Part shown: positions 24,886 to 35,667 of the stretch, piece by piece | Position numbering within the stretch: position 1 is the first letter of the stretch | Layout of the letters: the number at the start of each line of letters is the position of its first letter | The notes under the pieces: generated by a model | Database searches by the model: none | Told to the model about the DNA's origin: nothing | Seen by the model: only the letters and a program-made list of their open reading frames with translations | Assembly (NCBI GenBank): GCA_036782775.1 | Contig: DAIPYJ010000001.1 | Location: 1-64,000 of the forward strand | Reading direction: 5' to 3' | DNA from: CF-13 sp036782775 | GTDB taxonomy: Bacteria > Chloroflexota > Dormibacteria > CF-121 | DNA length: 64,000 nt | Made by a program: the position numbers and the translations under genes

Positions 24886-27327
24886 CTACAGCGACGGCTG
24901 GTTCAGCGGTTCCGTGCGTGGACGGTCGTCCGCATTGGCCGCCGCGACCTCGTCCACGTCGACGGCTTCAGTGGCCTGCGCCACAAGCACCGTGTCGGAC
25001 TTCGGTAGGAGGGCGTTGGTGATCACCTCGTCCATGCCCTTGACGAACTTGAAGGTCAGCTTCTTCCGGATGTCCGCCGGAATCTCGGCGAGGTCCGGCT
25101 CGTTGTCTTCCGGCAGCACGATCGTCTTGATGCCGATGCGGTGGGCCGCCAGCACTTTCTCTTTCAGCCCGCCGATCGGCAACACGCGGCCGCGGAGGGT
25201 GATCTCTCCGGTGAGCGCGACGTCCGAGCGAATCGGCCGTTGGGAGAGCGCCGAGATGATGGCCAGCGCCATCGAGATGCCGGCTGAGGGGCCGTCCTTG
25301 GGAATCGCCCCCTTGGGAATGTGGATGTGCAGGTCGAGCTTGTCACGGAAATCGATCGGGATTCCGAGGGCCTCGGCATTCGATCGGGCGTAGGAGAGCG
25401 CGGCGCGCGCGGACTCCTGCATCACGTCACCGAGCTGGCCGGTCATCGAAAGATTCCCCTTGCCCGGCATGGTGATCACCTCGATGGTGAGCAAGACGCC
25501 ACCGACCTCCGTCCACGCCAGTCCGTTGGCCACGCCGACGAGCGGCTCCTTGTGGCCCTCGTCGGGCTTGTAGCGCGGCGGGCCCAGCAGGTCGTCCAGC
25601 CGGGCCGGCGTGATCGTCGCTCGGCGCGTCTTCCCCGAAACCACGTCGCGCGCGACCTTGCGGCAGACCCCCGCGATCGAGCGGTCCAGGTTGCGGACGC
25701 CGGCCTCGCTCGTGTAGCGCGAAATGATCGTCGCCAGCGCCGGCCTGGCGAACTCGATGTTCTTTTCCGTCAGCCCATGGTCCTTGAGCTGCTTCGGCAC
25801 GAGGAACTCCCGTGCGATCACCATCTTCTCTTCGGTCGTGTAGCCGGGCAGGTTGATGACTTCCATCCGGTCCAGCAACGGCCGCGGGATCGAGTAATAG
25901 ACATTGGCGGTCGTGATGAACAGGACTTCCGAGAGATCGAAGGGGATCTCGAGATAGTGGTCGGAGAAGTGCTTGTTCTGCTCCGGGTCGAGCACCTCGA
26001 GCATGGCCGACGCGGGATCGCCCCGGAAGTCAGAGGACATCTTGTCGATCTCGTCGAGTAGGAAGACCGGATTGCGGGTGCCTGCCTCGCGCAGCCCCTT
26101 GATGATCCGGCCGGGCATCGAGCCCACGTAGGTCCGCCGGTGACCGCGGATCTCGGCCTCGTCGGAGACACCGCCCAGCGAGGCGCGCACGAACTGCCGG
26201 CCGAGTGCCCGAGCGATCGAGCGCCCCAAACTCGTCTTCCCGACGCCCGGAGGCCCGATGAAGCAGAGGATCGGTCCCTTCGGCGATTTGGTCAGCTGCC
26301 GTACGGCGAGGAACTCGAGGATGCGCTCTTTGACTTTCTTGAGGCCGTGATGGTCTTCGTCGAGCACTTTCTCAGCAGCCCGCAGGTCGGTGACGTCCTC
26401 GCTTACCTGATGCCACGGCAGCGAGACGACCAGATCGAGATAGTTGTGCAGCACCGAGATTTCCGGTGACCCGGGGGGCATCCGCTCCAACCGGTCGACG
26501 TCCTTGATCAGCCGCTCTTCCACGGCTTCGGCCAGCTCCAGCCCGCGAATCTTTTCCCGCAGCTCGTCGAGCTCGCTGAGCTGCGCGTCCTCCCCACCGA
26601 GCTCTTCCTGGATGACGCGGATTTGCTCCTTGAGATAAAACTCCTTCTGGCGGCGGTCGATTTGCTGGCGCACCCGCTGGCGGATGCTGCGGTCCATGTC
26701 GAGGATCTCGATCTCGCGCTCCAGCACCCCGGTCAGTTTCTCCAGGCGCGCGTTCATCTGAAACGTCTCGAGCAAGTCCTGCTTGTCGGTCACGCCGACC
26801 GCGAGGTTGGCCGCCACGATGTCGGCGACTCGGCCGGCGTCCTCGACGCCGCGCACGGTCAGATTGACTTCAGGCGGAACCTTCTTGTCGAGTTCGACAT
26901 AGCGATCGAACAGGCCGACCACGCCGCGCATCAGCGCCTCGAGCTCCTGGGACGGCTCGACATCTTCCTCGAGCCTCGCCACTTCGACCGCCAGGTGCGG
27001 CTGCGCTCGCAGGAAGCGCTCGATCACGGCCCGCGTCGAGCCTTCGATCAGGACCTTGATGGTGGCGTCCGGGAGGCGCAGCATCTGCACCACCTGCGCC
27101 AGCACACCGACGCGATAGAGGTCCTCCTCGCCCGGCTCCTCGCAGTCGGCGCGTCGCTGGGTGCAGAGAAAAATCTGCTTGCCGTTCGCCATCGCTTGCT
27201 CGAGCGCTTTGATCGACCGTTCCCGGCCGACGTAGAGCGGCACGATCATGTGCGGGAAGAGGACGACGTTCTTGAGGGGAAGGAGGGGCAGCTCGAGTGT
27301 GGCCGGCGAGCCGGTCACCGACGGCAA
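24886..27327 (-). CDS. lon: ATP-dependent Lon protease
   Basis: 813 residues, soluble LonA type. The N-terminal LAN domain (LPLLPLKNVVLFPHMIVPLYV) is followed by a coiled region, an AAA+ module with Walker A GPPGVGKTSLGRS, and a protease domain with the Ser-Lys dyad: Ser in KDGPSAGISMALA and Lys in the following KEKVLAA region. It degrades damaged and regulatory proteins. It lies 10 nt after clpX in a tig-clpP-clpX-lon protein-quality-control cluster. Confidence 0.98.
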   Translation of the reverse strand: MPSVTGSPATLELPLLPLKNVVLFPHMIVPLYVGRERSIKALEQAMANGKQIFLCTQRRADCEEPGEEDLYRVGVLAQVVQMLRLPDATIKVLIEGSTRAVIERFLRAQPHLAVEVARLEEDVEPSQELEALMRGVVGLFDRYVELDKKVPPEVNLTVRGVEDAGRVADIVAANLAVGVTDKQDLLETFQMNARLEKLTGVLEREIEILDMDRSIRQRVRQQIDRRQKEFYLKEQIRVIQEELGGEDAQLSELDELREKIRGLELAEAVEERLIKDVDRLERMPPGSPEISVLHNYLDLVVSLPWHQVSEDVTDLRAAEKVLDEDHHGLKKVKERILEFLAVRQLTKSPKGPILCFIGPPGVGKTSLGRSIARALGRQFVRASLGGVSDEAEIRGHRRTYVGSMPGRIIKGLREAGTRNPVFLLDEIDKMSSDFRGDPASAMLEVLDPEQNKHFSDHYLEIPFDLSEVLFITTANVYYSIPRPLLDRMEVINLPGYTTEEKMVIAREFLVPKQLKDHGLTEKNIEFARPALATIISRYTSEAGVRNLDRSIAGVCRKVARDVVSGKTRRATITPARLDDLLGPPRYKPDEGHKEPLVGVANGLAWTEVGGVLLTIEVITMPGKGNLSMTGQLGDVMQESARAALSYARSNAEALGIPIDFRDKLDLHIHIPKGAIPKDGPSAGISMALAIISALSQRPIRSDVALTGEITLRGRVLPIGGLKEKVLAAHRIGIKTIVLPEDNEPDLAEIPADIRKKLTFKFVKGMDEVITNALLPKSDTVLVAQATEAVDVDEVAAANADDRPRTEPLNQPSL

Positions 27328-27337
27328 GCGATCGTCC

Positions 27338-28605
<1,268 letters not shown>

Positions 28606-28609
<4 letters not shown>

Positions 28610-29331
28610 CGGGATGTCTTGGGTCCCTCGCGCTCGGGTTCGGGGCGCGGCTCCGACCGGCTGCTGCCGGCGGTGCTCAGCTCGAGCCGGCCGTCCTTGG
28701 CGACGGCGCCATCGCCGATTCGGTCCGTGGTGATGATGATGTCGTCGATGATGCCGTAGGTCTTCGCCTCTTCGGCGCTCATGAAGAAGTCACGCTCGGT
28801 ATCCCGCTCGATCTTCTCGATCGGCTGGCCGGTGTGCTTGGCGAGGATGTCGTTGAGCGTCTTGCGGATGCGCAGAATCTCTTGCGCGTGAATCTGGATG
28901 TCGGTGGCCTGTCCCTGGAAGCCACCCGACGGCTGATGGATCAGGATGCGGGTGTTGGGCAGCGCAAAGCGCATGCCCTTGGTCCCGCCGGCAAGCAGGA
29001 CGGTCGCCATGCTGGCGGCGAGCCCCATGCAGACGGTCGAGACGCGCGGGCTGACGTAGCGCATCGTGTCGTAGATCGCGAGCCCGGCGGTGACGACGCC
29101 GCCTGGCGAGTTGATGTAGATGTTGATGTCCTTGTCCGGGTCCTCCGAGGCGAGGAACAGGAGCTGCGCCATGACGACGTTGGCGACCTGGTCGTCGATC
29201 GGGGTGCCGATGAAAATGATCCGGTCTTTGAGCAGTCGGGAATAGATGTCAAAGGCGCGCTCGCCGCGGTTAGTGGTCTCGATGACCATGGGAATGAGGG
29301 CTTCCGGGCGCCGGCCGAGCGGATTATTCAT
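28606..29331 (-). CDS. clpP: ClpP protease subunit
   Basis: 241 residues. The serine protease triad is visible: Ser in MGLAASMATVLL, His in RILIHQPSGG, and Asp in the conserved ERDFFMSAEEAKTYGIID region. A C-terminal tail of about 35 residues (AVAKDGRLELSTAGSSRSEP...) is longer than usual and polar. It forms the proteolytic chamber used with ClpX. Confidence 0.98.
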
Positions 29332-29414
29332 TCGGCTCTCCTCGTGTCGCCATTATAGGGACCAATTCTTACAATCCAATCGTTCACGTACTCACTTTTG
29401 AATACGCATTCCGG

Positions 29415-30812
29415 TCAGCGTTCTTGCCTTTTCCCCGCCGACCGCGCCGCGGCCGACCCCGATGCCCCCGCCGGTTCCAGGTCGTTCGGCTCCGCCGGCG
29501 CGTCCATTTTATCGGAGGTTTCCGGCGCCGCCACACTGCTGAGATAGTCGATCGTCTTGCGCATCAAGAGCTGGTGCCGAAAATACGCTTTGACCGGATC
29601 GGCGCCACGCAGTTCGCGTTGGTGCCCGGGATGCGGGTCGTCGGCAATCGCCTGGTTGACCGCATCGGCGACCTCCTCGTCGGAAACCGTTAAACCCTCG
29701 CGCTCGGCCACCGTCTCGAGCGCCAGCTCGAGGCGAACTTTCTGGATGGCGCGGGGCCGCCGTTCGGCCCGCAGCACCTCCAGCGTGCTGTTGGTCTGTT
29801 GAAGATAGGCGTCCAGCCGCATGCCGAGCTGCTCCTGCAGGCGTGACTCGAGGTCGCGGATGTCGCGGTTGACCTCGCGGTCGATCAGCGCTTCGGGGAC
29901 TTCCACCTCCATCCGCTCGTCGAGCGCTTTGAGCACGTCGTTTTCGAAGCGCTGCTCGTCGCTGCTGTGCGCGGCTTCCACCATCTCGTTGTGGATCTGG
30001 CTGCGGAGCTCTTGCAGCGTCTGGCCGCGACCGACCTGCTTGGCCAGCTCGTCGTCGGCGGGCGGCAGTTGCCGCTCCTTGATGGTTTTGACCGTGACCC
30101 GAAAGATCACGTCTGACCCCGCCAGGTCCTTCTTCGGATAATCCTCCGGCAGTTTAAGCCGGATGTCGCGAGTCTCGTTGAGGCGCTCACCGATCAATCC
30201 CTCGGCCAGCCCGGGGATGAGCCGCTCCTTGTCGACCTCGAGCTGGGCGTCGGTCTGGCTTTCGCCGACGAGCGTGGCACCGCCCTTGAGGATGTGGGTG
30301 TCGACCGTGAGGAAATCGCCTGCCTGCACCGGCCGGTCGACGTCGTGCAACTCGGCGAAGCGCGCGCGAAGACGGTCGACCGCCTCGTCGACGTCCTTCT
30401 CGGTGACCTCCGTGCTCGGGCGCCGGACGCGAATGTCCTGGTAATCGCGCAGGGTGATCTCCGGCTTGATCGACACGGTGGCGCGGAACTTCATCGGCTG
30501 GCCCCGGTCGAACTGCTCGACTTCGACCCGAGGCACATCGATGGGGTCGAGGCCTGCCTCATCGAGCGCGGCGTCATACGCAGTGGGCAGCAGTAAATCC
30601 AGGGCTTCCTGGCGCAGCGTCGGCCAGCCGAGCTCACGCTCGACCATGGGCCGTGGCGCCTTGCCGGGTCGAAAGCCCGCGATCCGTACCTTGGGCGCCA
30701 ACCGGGAGTACGCCTGATCGATCGATTTGGAAACCTGGTCGGCGGGCACTTCGACTGAGAGCACGACCGTGCTACCCGGCCGCCGTTCAGTTTCCACTTT
30801 GACTGCTGACAC
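29415..30812 (-). CDS. tig: Trigger factor
   Basis: 465 residues, ribosome-associated chaperone. The N-terminal ribosome-binding domain carries the signature GFRPGKAPRPMVE. It is followed by a PPIase FKBP-like domain (about 150-245) and a helical C-terminal substrate cradle. The last about 30 residues are low-complexity (DAPAEPNDLEPAGASGSAAARSAGKRQER). GTG start at 30812. It heads the tig-clpP-clpX-lon block. Confidence 0.96.
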   Translation of the reverse strand: MSAVKVETERRPGSTVVLSVEVPADQVSKSIDQAYSRLAPKVRIAGFRPGKAPRPMVERELGWPTLRQEALDLLLPTAYDAALDEAGLDPIDVPRVEVEQFDRGQPMKFRATVSIKPEITLRDYQDIRVRRPSTEVTEKDVDEAVDRLRARFAELHDVDRPVQAGDFLTVDTHILKGGATLVGESQTDAQLEVDKERLIPGLAEGLIGERLNETRDIRLKLPEDYPKKDLAGSDVIFRVTVKTIKERQLPPADDELAKQVGRGQTLQELRSQIHNEMVEAAHSSDEQRFENDVLKALDERMEVEVPEALIDREVNRDIRDLESRLQEQLGMRLDAYLQQTNSTLEVLRAERRPRAIQKVRLELALETVAEREGLTVSDEEVADAVNQAIADDPHPGHQRELRGADPVKAYFRHQLLMRKTIDYLSSVAAPETSDKMDAPAEPNDLEPAGASGSAAARSAGKRQER

Positions 30813-30844
30813 CGGAACCTACGCTACCAGTTCGGCGGAAACTC

Positions 30845-30864
30845 AAAAACGGCCGGTTGGCCGT
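30845..30864 (-). terminator. Intrinsic terminator after the DUF-less membrane gene
   Basis: On the minus strand, ACGGCC-AACC-GGCCGT is followed by TTTTT. It lies 40 nt after the stop of the 174-residue membrane protein and before tig, so it separates the two units. Confidence 0.7.
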
Positions 30865-30905
30865 TGGACCGTAACGTTTGCTGCTGTCGCGGTGGAGACG
30901 ACCTG

Positions 30906-31430
30906 TCAGCCGCGCTGCTGTGGATACCCTCCGGCCGATGGTGCGCCCGGGACGGCCAGCGGGGCCTCGTCGGGGAACCGACTGATGACCACGAAGTAAT
31001 AGATGACGGCATTGATGACGAGATGCAGGATGAATTGGCCAATGTTCGCCAGGCCGAGGTTGTAAATGAGGGAGAAGATCACGTTCAGCGCGAGAGACTG
31101 GATCAGCAGGCGTCGGCCGTTGTGGTTGCCCTGGGTCATCTGCCAGCCGCCGACCAGCGCCATGAGCGTCGTGATTGCGACCAGGATCAAGCCGAGGATG
31201 GCGAGGATGAAAACGCCCGGGTGCATTCCCGTCGACCCGGCCACGGCAACGGCACTGCCAACCACCAACACCGCCGGGACGGCAATCAGCAAGCCGAGCA
31301 GGGCAAAGGCCGCCAGGACGACCGCGATCCAGCCGACGACTTTGGCGCTGACGTTGACCTTCAGTGGTGGATTGTTTCGGTCGAAAAAGGTCGGCTCTAC
31401 CAAGAAATCGAGGAACGACAACGCGTCCAT
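30906..31430 (-). CDS. Small polytopic membrane protein, unknown
   Basis: 174 residues. It has four hydrophobic segments, a polar N-terminus (EPTFFDRNNPPLKVNVSAK), a long pair of helices around residues 30-115, and a Gly/Pro-rich tail (VPGAPSAGGYPQQRG). A strong ribosome binding site GGAGGAGGAT precedes the ATG. There is no recognisable catalytic motif. The layout resembles small DUF4282/Yip1-like membrane proteins but I cannot assign it. Confidence 0.75.
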   Translation of the reverse strand: MDALSFLDFLVEPTFFDRNNPPLKVNVSAKVVGWIAVVLAAFALLGLLIAVPAVLVVGSAVAVAGSTGMHPGVFILAILGLILVAITTLMALVGGWQMTQGNHNGRRLLIQSLALNVIFSLIYNLGLANIGQFILHLVINAVIYYFVVISRFPDEAPLAVPGAPSAGGYPQQRG

Positions 31431-31519
31431 GGCTCATCCTCCTCCCCGTACTCCCCCCACATGACGAGGCATACGGTATCACCGCTCCGCCGGCGGCGGA
31501 AGGAGGCAGCTGGTTCGAT

Positions 31520-31600
31520 GCGGGCGAGAGGAATCGAACCTCCATGGCTTGCGCCACACGGTCCTAAGCCGTGCGCCTGTACCAATTCGGCTACGCCCGC
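31520..31600 (-). tRNA. tRNA-Leu (anticodon TAG)
   Basis: A class II tRNA. Acceptor GCGGGCG/CGCCCGC, anticodon stem CACGG/CCGTG with loop CTTAGGA (anticodon TAG), a long variable arm (TGGCGCAAGCCA) and T arm GAGG-TTCGATT-CCTC. CCA is not encoded. The 5' end is 37 nt from the divergent psuG start. Confidence 0.95.
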
Positions 31601-31636
31601 AGGGCAGTACGAAATATAGCGACGTAACATCGACCG

Positions 31637-32533
31637 GTGGCCAGGCTGAGCATTGCCCCAACGGTCGAGCGGGCCAGCGAGCAGGGACGCCCGGTCGTCG
31701 TCCTCGAATCCGCGGTGATCACGCATGGCTTGCCGAAAAACCACGCCATCGATGCCGTCAGGCGGCAAGTTCGGGCCTGCGAGCAAGCGGGGGCCGTGCC
31801 AGCCGTCGTCGCCGTCTTCGGCGGCTCGTTACGAGTCGGTCTGACCACGGACGATTGCCAGGCGTTGGCTGAGTACGACCGCCCGGCCAAGGTCTCGCCC
31901 TGGAACCTGGCCGCCGCGTTGACCGAGCCAGGCTTTGGTGGCACGACGGTGGCGGCGACCCTAATCGCGGCCGAGCTGGCCGGCATCCGCGTGATGAGCA
32001 CCGGCGGGATCGGCGGCGTTCACCCCGGCGCTGACGCATCCGACGTCTCGGCCGATCTCACCGAGCTCGGCCGCCGCCGCGTCTGCGTAATCTGCGCCGG
32101 TCCGAAGTCGACGCTGGACGTCCAAGCGACGCTCGAGCGGCTCGAAACGCTCGGCGTGCCCGTGATCGGCTGGCGGTCTTCCCATCTCGCGGGCTTTCTC
32201 AGCGTTTCGTCCGGACTGCGGTTGCCGTCACGGGCTGACACGATCGACGCGCTCGCCACGATCGTCGCGAACCATTGGGCGCTGGGCGGCGCCGGCGTCG
32301 TCGTGAGTCAGCCGATCGGCGGGGCACTGGCCATTCCCTCCGCAGACCTGGGCGCTGATGGAGAAGTGCATGTCCGTGGACCGCTCCGGACGCCCGCCGA
32401 GCTCAGCCGGCTGCAGGCCCGCCTCGGGCAGCGCGTCATCGATGCCAACCTCGCCATTCTCGAAGCAAATGCCGGGCTCGCCGGCGCGCTCGCGGTGGCC
32501 TTGAGCACACCAGCCACGGTTTCTCGTGGATAG
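31637..32533 (+). CDS. psuG: Pseudouridine-5'-phosphate glycosidase
   Basis: 298 residues. It cleaves pseudouridine 5'-phosphate to uracil and ribose 5-phosphate. Signatures are VVVLESAVITHGLPKNHA, VMSTGGIGGVHPGADASDVSADL (metal and substrate site) and VICAGPKSTLDVQATLERLETLGVPVIGW. The start is GTG at 31637. The usual kinase partner psuK is not adjacent; the next ORF is a short helical protein overlapping the psuG stop. Confidence 0.95.
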   Translation: MARLSIAPTVERASEQGRPVVVLESAVITHGLPKNHAIDAVRRQVRACEQAGAVPAVVAVFGGSLRVGLTTDDCQALAEYDRPAKVSPWNLAAALTEPGFGGTTVAATLIAAELAGIRVMSTGGIGGVHPGADASDVSADLTELGRRRVCVICAGPKSTLDVQATLERLETLGVPVIGWRSSHLAGFLSVSSGLRLPSRADTIDALATIVANHWALGGAGVVVSQPIGGALAIPSADLGADGEVHVRGPLRTPAELSRLQARLGQRVIDANLAILEANAGLAGALAVALSTPATVSRG

Positions 32534-32732
32534 CCGGACGAGCTCCAGGGATGAACAGCTTCGGCGGCTCAAGAACACGATCATGGGCGCCGGCCACCGG
32601 CTGGGACAACTGGCCAGGTCGGGCGAGCTGGGCGAGCCGGAGGTCGCCGAGCTGACGGCCATCAGCCGCTCGTTGACCGACGCTGCCCTGCGGTTAGAGC
32701 GCCTGCTGACCTCCGTCCGAGATCGTCGGTAG
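32526..32732 (+). CDS. Small helical protein, unknown
   Basis: 68 residues, GTG start overlapping the psuG stop by 8 nt, which suggests translational coupling. It is mostly charged amphipathic helix (DEQLRRLKNTIMGAGHRLGQ). It resembles no family I know. Its 3' end overlaps the convergent gene by 39 nt, so it could also be a chance frame. Confidence 0.4.
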   Translation: MDSRTSSRDEQLRRLKNTIMGAGHRLGQLARSGELGEPEVAELTAISRSLTDAALRLERLLTSVRDRR

Positions 32733-33068
32733 CGGCTCGGGCTGCAGTGCCCGATAGACGGCGGCTGCCGCGCCGATCGCGAGGATCAAGCAGACGGCCG
32801 CCGCGGTGAACAGGGTGACCACGATGAATCGCGCGGTCTGAAGGCCGGCTAACAGGTACAGCCCCGCGGCCAAGGCCCAGAATGCGGTTAGCGCAAGCGC
32901 CAGCCGAGCCCAAACCGGGGCGGCCTTCCGGTAGCGCTCGTGGGTGCCGAGCTGCCAGGGAAGTCGCTCAGACCAATCTGGTCGGAACCGCCAGGCGCAA
33001 GCCAATCCGGCCCATGCCGCCGCGTTGGCGAGGGCGAAGATAAAGAGCAGCAGCCGCAGCAGGCTCAT
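32694..33068 (-). CDS. Small membrane protein, unknown
   Basis: 124 residues with three hydrophobic helices (about 3-25, 54-75 and 82-108) and a short loop rich in Arg and Trp (CAWRFRPDWSERLPWQLG). No known domain. It follows galT on the same strand by 60 nt and may be in its transcript. Confidence 0.65.
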   Translation of the reverse strand: MSLLRLLLFIFALANAAAWAGLACAWRFRPDWSERLPWQLGTHERYRKAAPVWARLALALTAFWALAAGLYLLAGLQTARFIVVTLFTAAAVCLILAIGAAAAVYRALQPEPLPTISDGGQQAL

Positions 33069-33128
33069 GTCGGTGCAACGCCCCCGCCGGAAGCTTCCTA
33101 GCCAGCCGGTTTGGTTGTTACGCGGCCG

Positions 33129-34148
33129 CTACTGGATGAGCGTCCGCAGCCGCTCGGCCGACGCTTCGGCCACCGCATCGTTGACGAAGACACCGGCGCC
33201 CGATTCCGTGCCCGCGAGGTATTTGAGCTTTCCCTGGTCCCGCAGGATCGGATAGAACTCGACGTGCAGGTGCGCTTGTGCCGCCGCGCGCCCGACCGGC
33301 GCTTGGTGCATCGACATCATGTAGGGCATGGGGACGCCAAACAACTGGTCGTACGCGCGGGTGATCCGCTGCATCGCGTCCAGCAGGCTCATCCGTTGTG
33401 GGCTGGTCAGTTCGAGCAGCGATGGCCGATGGGTGCGAACGGCAACATGGATCTCATAGGGCCAGCGGGCGTAGCCCGGCACGTAGGCCACGATCCCACC
33501 GCGGTCGATCAGCATGCGGCGTTTGCCCTCGATCTCGTCTTTGATCAGCCGGCACTGCAGGCAGCCGCGCGTCTGCCGCCGAAGCTCGGTAGCCGCCACC
33601 GGCGGGACGAAGGGGTACGCGTAGATCTGCCCATGCGGGTGATGCAGCGTGACGCCGACCTGCTCGCCGCGGTTTTCGAAGATAAAGATGTAGCGGATGC
33701 CTGGCCGGGTCGACAGGTCTCGGACGCGATCGGTCCAGACCGCGCCCAAACGCGCTAACTGCGTATTGCGCAGGGTCCCGAACGAGCCCTCGTGCTGATC
33801 CGTGTAGACGACGACTTCACACTGCCCTGCGGGCGGCACCATCGCCGGGAAGCGGTTGTCGAAGACGGCGGCCTCGAACCGACTCGCGGGAATTTCACTC
33901 GAATGACCGGGGCGCGACGGACAGAGCGGGCAGGCGTTGCGTTCCGGCAGGAAAGTGCGGCCCTGGCGCGACGCCGCGACCAGCACCCATTCTCGGCGCA
34001 GCGGATTCCAGCGCCGTTGATGCAACCCCTCGGGCATGACCGGTGCCCGGTAATCGCTGGGAGGCGGCGCAAACTCGCCGTAGAGATAGACGTGCCGCCC
34101 GTCTGGTTGAAAGAGGTCAGTACGGGCCGGCCGCGGCATCGCGGCCAA
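33129..34148 (-). CDS. galT: Galactose-1-phosphate uridylyltransferase-like protein
   Basis: Up to 339 residues, HIT-superfamily nucleotidyltransferase. It has a Zn-binding-like CPLCPSRPGHSSEIP motif, the second conserved block FENRGEQVGVTLHHPHGQIYAYP with the active-site HPHGQ, and a C-terminal HxH-type block (AAQAHLHVEFYPILRDQGKLKY). It transfers UMP between UDP-glucose and Gal-1-P. The start may be TTG 34148 or ATG 34139. No galK or galE is adjacent. Confidence 0.92.
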   Translation of the reverse strand: MAAMPRPARTDLFQPDGRHVYLYGEFAPPPSDYRAPVMPEGLHQRRWNPLRREWVLVAASRQGRTFLPERNACPLCPSRPGHSSEIPASRFEAAVFDNRFPAMVPPAGQCEVVVYTDQHEGSFGTLRNTQLARLGAVWTDRVRDLSTRPGIRYIFIFENRGEQVGVTLHHPHGQIYAYPFVPPVAATELRRQTRGCLQCRLIKDEIEGKRRMLIDRGGIVAYVPGYARWPYEIHVAVRTHRPSLLELTSPQRMSLLDAMQRITRAYDQLFGVPMPYMMSMHQAPVGRAAAQAHLHVEFYPILRDQGKLKYLAGTESGAGVFVNDAVAEASAERLRTLIQ

Positions 34149-34154
34149 TCATAG

Positions 34155-34968
34155 TCAGCGTCCTTTGGACAAGAACTCGAGAAGGACGCGGTTCAGCCGA
34201 TCGGGTTGATCGATCGGGATCCAGTGCGAGCCTTCGAACCGCTCGTAGCGCCACTCCCCGGCGACGCGATCTCTGGACGCGACCATCGAATCCTCGGTCA
34301 AGTACAGGTCACCCTCGCTCCAGATGCCGAAGCTGGGCGCCTGCACGAGTGGCAAGGGTCTGCCACCGTAGATCACCGACTCAGGGGTCAGGTTGGCGCG
34401 ATACCAGTTGAGACCCGCCGTCAGCGCCTGGCTCGGAAAGAATCCTGATATAGGCCTCGGTGTCGACGGCTCCGGCGAGTATCAGACGCAGCAGGAACCA
34501 GTCATCACGCTGGAGCCTGGCCTCGACCTCAGCATCGTGGACGATCAGCATTCGGTACCAGCCCTTCTGTAGCCCGTCGAATGTCGGTTTTGGCAAGGCG
34601 CCGGGCGCGCCGACCGAGAGCACCACCAGCCGGTCGACGCGTGCCGGGATGAGCGCCGCGAAGGCCCAGGCCAACAGCGCGCCAAAATCGTGGCCAATCA
34701 CGTGGGCGCGAGAGATATTCAGGCCGTCGAGAATCCCGGCGACGTCCTTGACGAGTTCGGTGAGCTTGTAGGCGGCGACCTCCGCCGGCCGCGCACTGCG
34801 CCCGCGACCGCGCAGGTCGGGAACGATTGTCCGGAACCCGGCGTCGACGAGAGCGGGCACCTGGTTTCGCCACAGCTCGCCGGTGTCGGGAAAACCATGC
34901 AACAGCATGACAGGCGGACCCGTCCCCTGGTCTCGAACGTAAAACGAGAGGCCGTTGGCCTGAATCAA
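34155..34968 (-). pseudogene. Alpha/beta hydrolase (epoxide-hydrolase type), frameshifted
   Basis: The N-terminal part (34968 down to about 34445) has the hydrolase hallmarks LLHGFPDTGELW, VPDLRGRGRSARP and the nucleophile elbow VIGHDFGALLAW (Asp nucleophile). It then shifts frame: the true continuation FFPSQALTAGLNWYRANL is in the next frame and joins the C-terminal part at 34376-34155 (WSEGDLYLTEDSM with the Asp, FEGSHWIPIDQPDRLNRVLLEFL with the His). One extra base near 34443 (in AGGATTCTTT on the minus strand) explains it. Repaired, the protein is about 271 residues and complete. Either a real pseudogene or a sequencing error. Confidence 0.85.
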
Positions 34969-34982
34969 GGTTGGAAGGGCAA

Positions 34983-35056
34983 TGCGCCCAGGAGGATTTG
35001 AACCCCCGCACCCGGGTCCGTAGCCCGGCGCTCTATCCAGGCTGAGCTATGGGCGC
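34983..35056 (-). tRNA. tRNA-Arg (anticodon ACG)
   Basis: Acceptor GCGCCCA/TGGGCGC, discriminator A, anticodon stem CCGGG/CCCGG with loop CTACGGA (anticodon ACG, read as ICG), T arm GGGGG-TTCAAAT-CCTCC (one G-U). CCA not encoded. It decodes CGN arginine codons after A34 deamination. Confidence 0.95.
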
Positions 35057-35067
35057 ATCGCGGAGCA

Positions 35068-35667
35068 CTATTGTAGTTCGCTGCTGGCGAGGCTGGAATG
35101 CCGCGCCGGTCCGCCACCGAGCTGACTGCGCATCAGGTGGACGGATGCCACGGGCAGCACGCCGAACTCCTTGTCCTTCCACGTGTCGTACCAGGTCCGC
35201 AAGGCCTGCCGGCCCTTGGCGTCGAACGGGCGCCGGCTTCGAGCGAGCGTCAGGTGCGGTTCGAAGTCGGGGTCGATGTCGAAGCCCAGATCAGCCAGGG
35301 CGGCGCCGGTATCCCGGCGCAGCGCGCGCAGCCGGTCGACATCGTGGTCGCCAAATCCGGCCCAGAGTACACGCGGCCGTCGCGTCCCACCGAATGCGCC
35401 GATGCCCCGGACGGCGAGCTGGAATCGCACATGACCACGGACGGCCAGGCCGAGGCTGGCGACGATCGACGGAATCCGGTCGAGGTCGACGCTGGCGAGA
35501 AAGTGCAGCGTCAGATGGATCTGCTCGAGCGGGCTCGCCCGGATCCAGTCCTTGAGCGGCGCCAGTCCCTCGAGTGGTTCTCGAAGCGCGTCGCGAAGCG
35601 CGGGCGGCAACTCGACGGCGACGAAGAGCCGCCAGGGCTTGGTCTCAGCTTCCGGCGTGGGTGCCAA
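35068..35667 (-). CDS. thpR: RNA 2',3'-cyclic phosphodiesterase (2H family)
   Basis: 199 residues of the two-histidine phosphodiesterase superfamily. Both HxTx motifs are present: HLTLHFLAS near residue 50 and HLTLARSRRP near residue 138. The ThpR group opens 2',3'-cyclic phosphates on RNA or ligates tRNA halves in vitro. The start is TTG at 35667, which overlaps the upstream PPIase gene by 23 nt; no closer standard start exists. Confidence 0.9.
   Translation of the reverse strand: MAPTPEAETKPWRLFVAVELPPALRDALREPLEGLAPLKDWIRASPLEQIHLTLHFLASVDLDRIPSIVASLGLAVRGHVRFQLAVRGIGAFGGTRRPRVLWAGFGDHDVDRLRALRRDTGAALADLGFDIDPDFEPHLTLARSRRPFDAKGRQALRTWYDTWKDKEFGVLPVASVHLMRSQLGGGPARHSSLASSELQ

Noticed and set aside
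34155..34376. Separate 73-residue gene after the frameshifted hydrolase
   Set aside because: It is the C-terminal end of the frameshifted alpha/beta hydrolase, not an independent gene.
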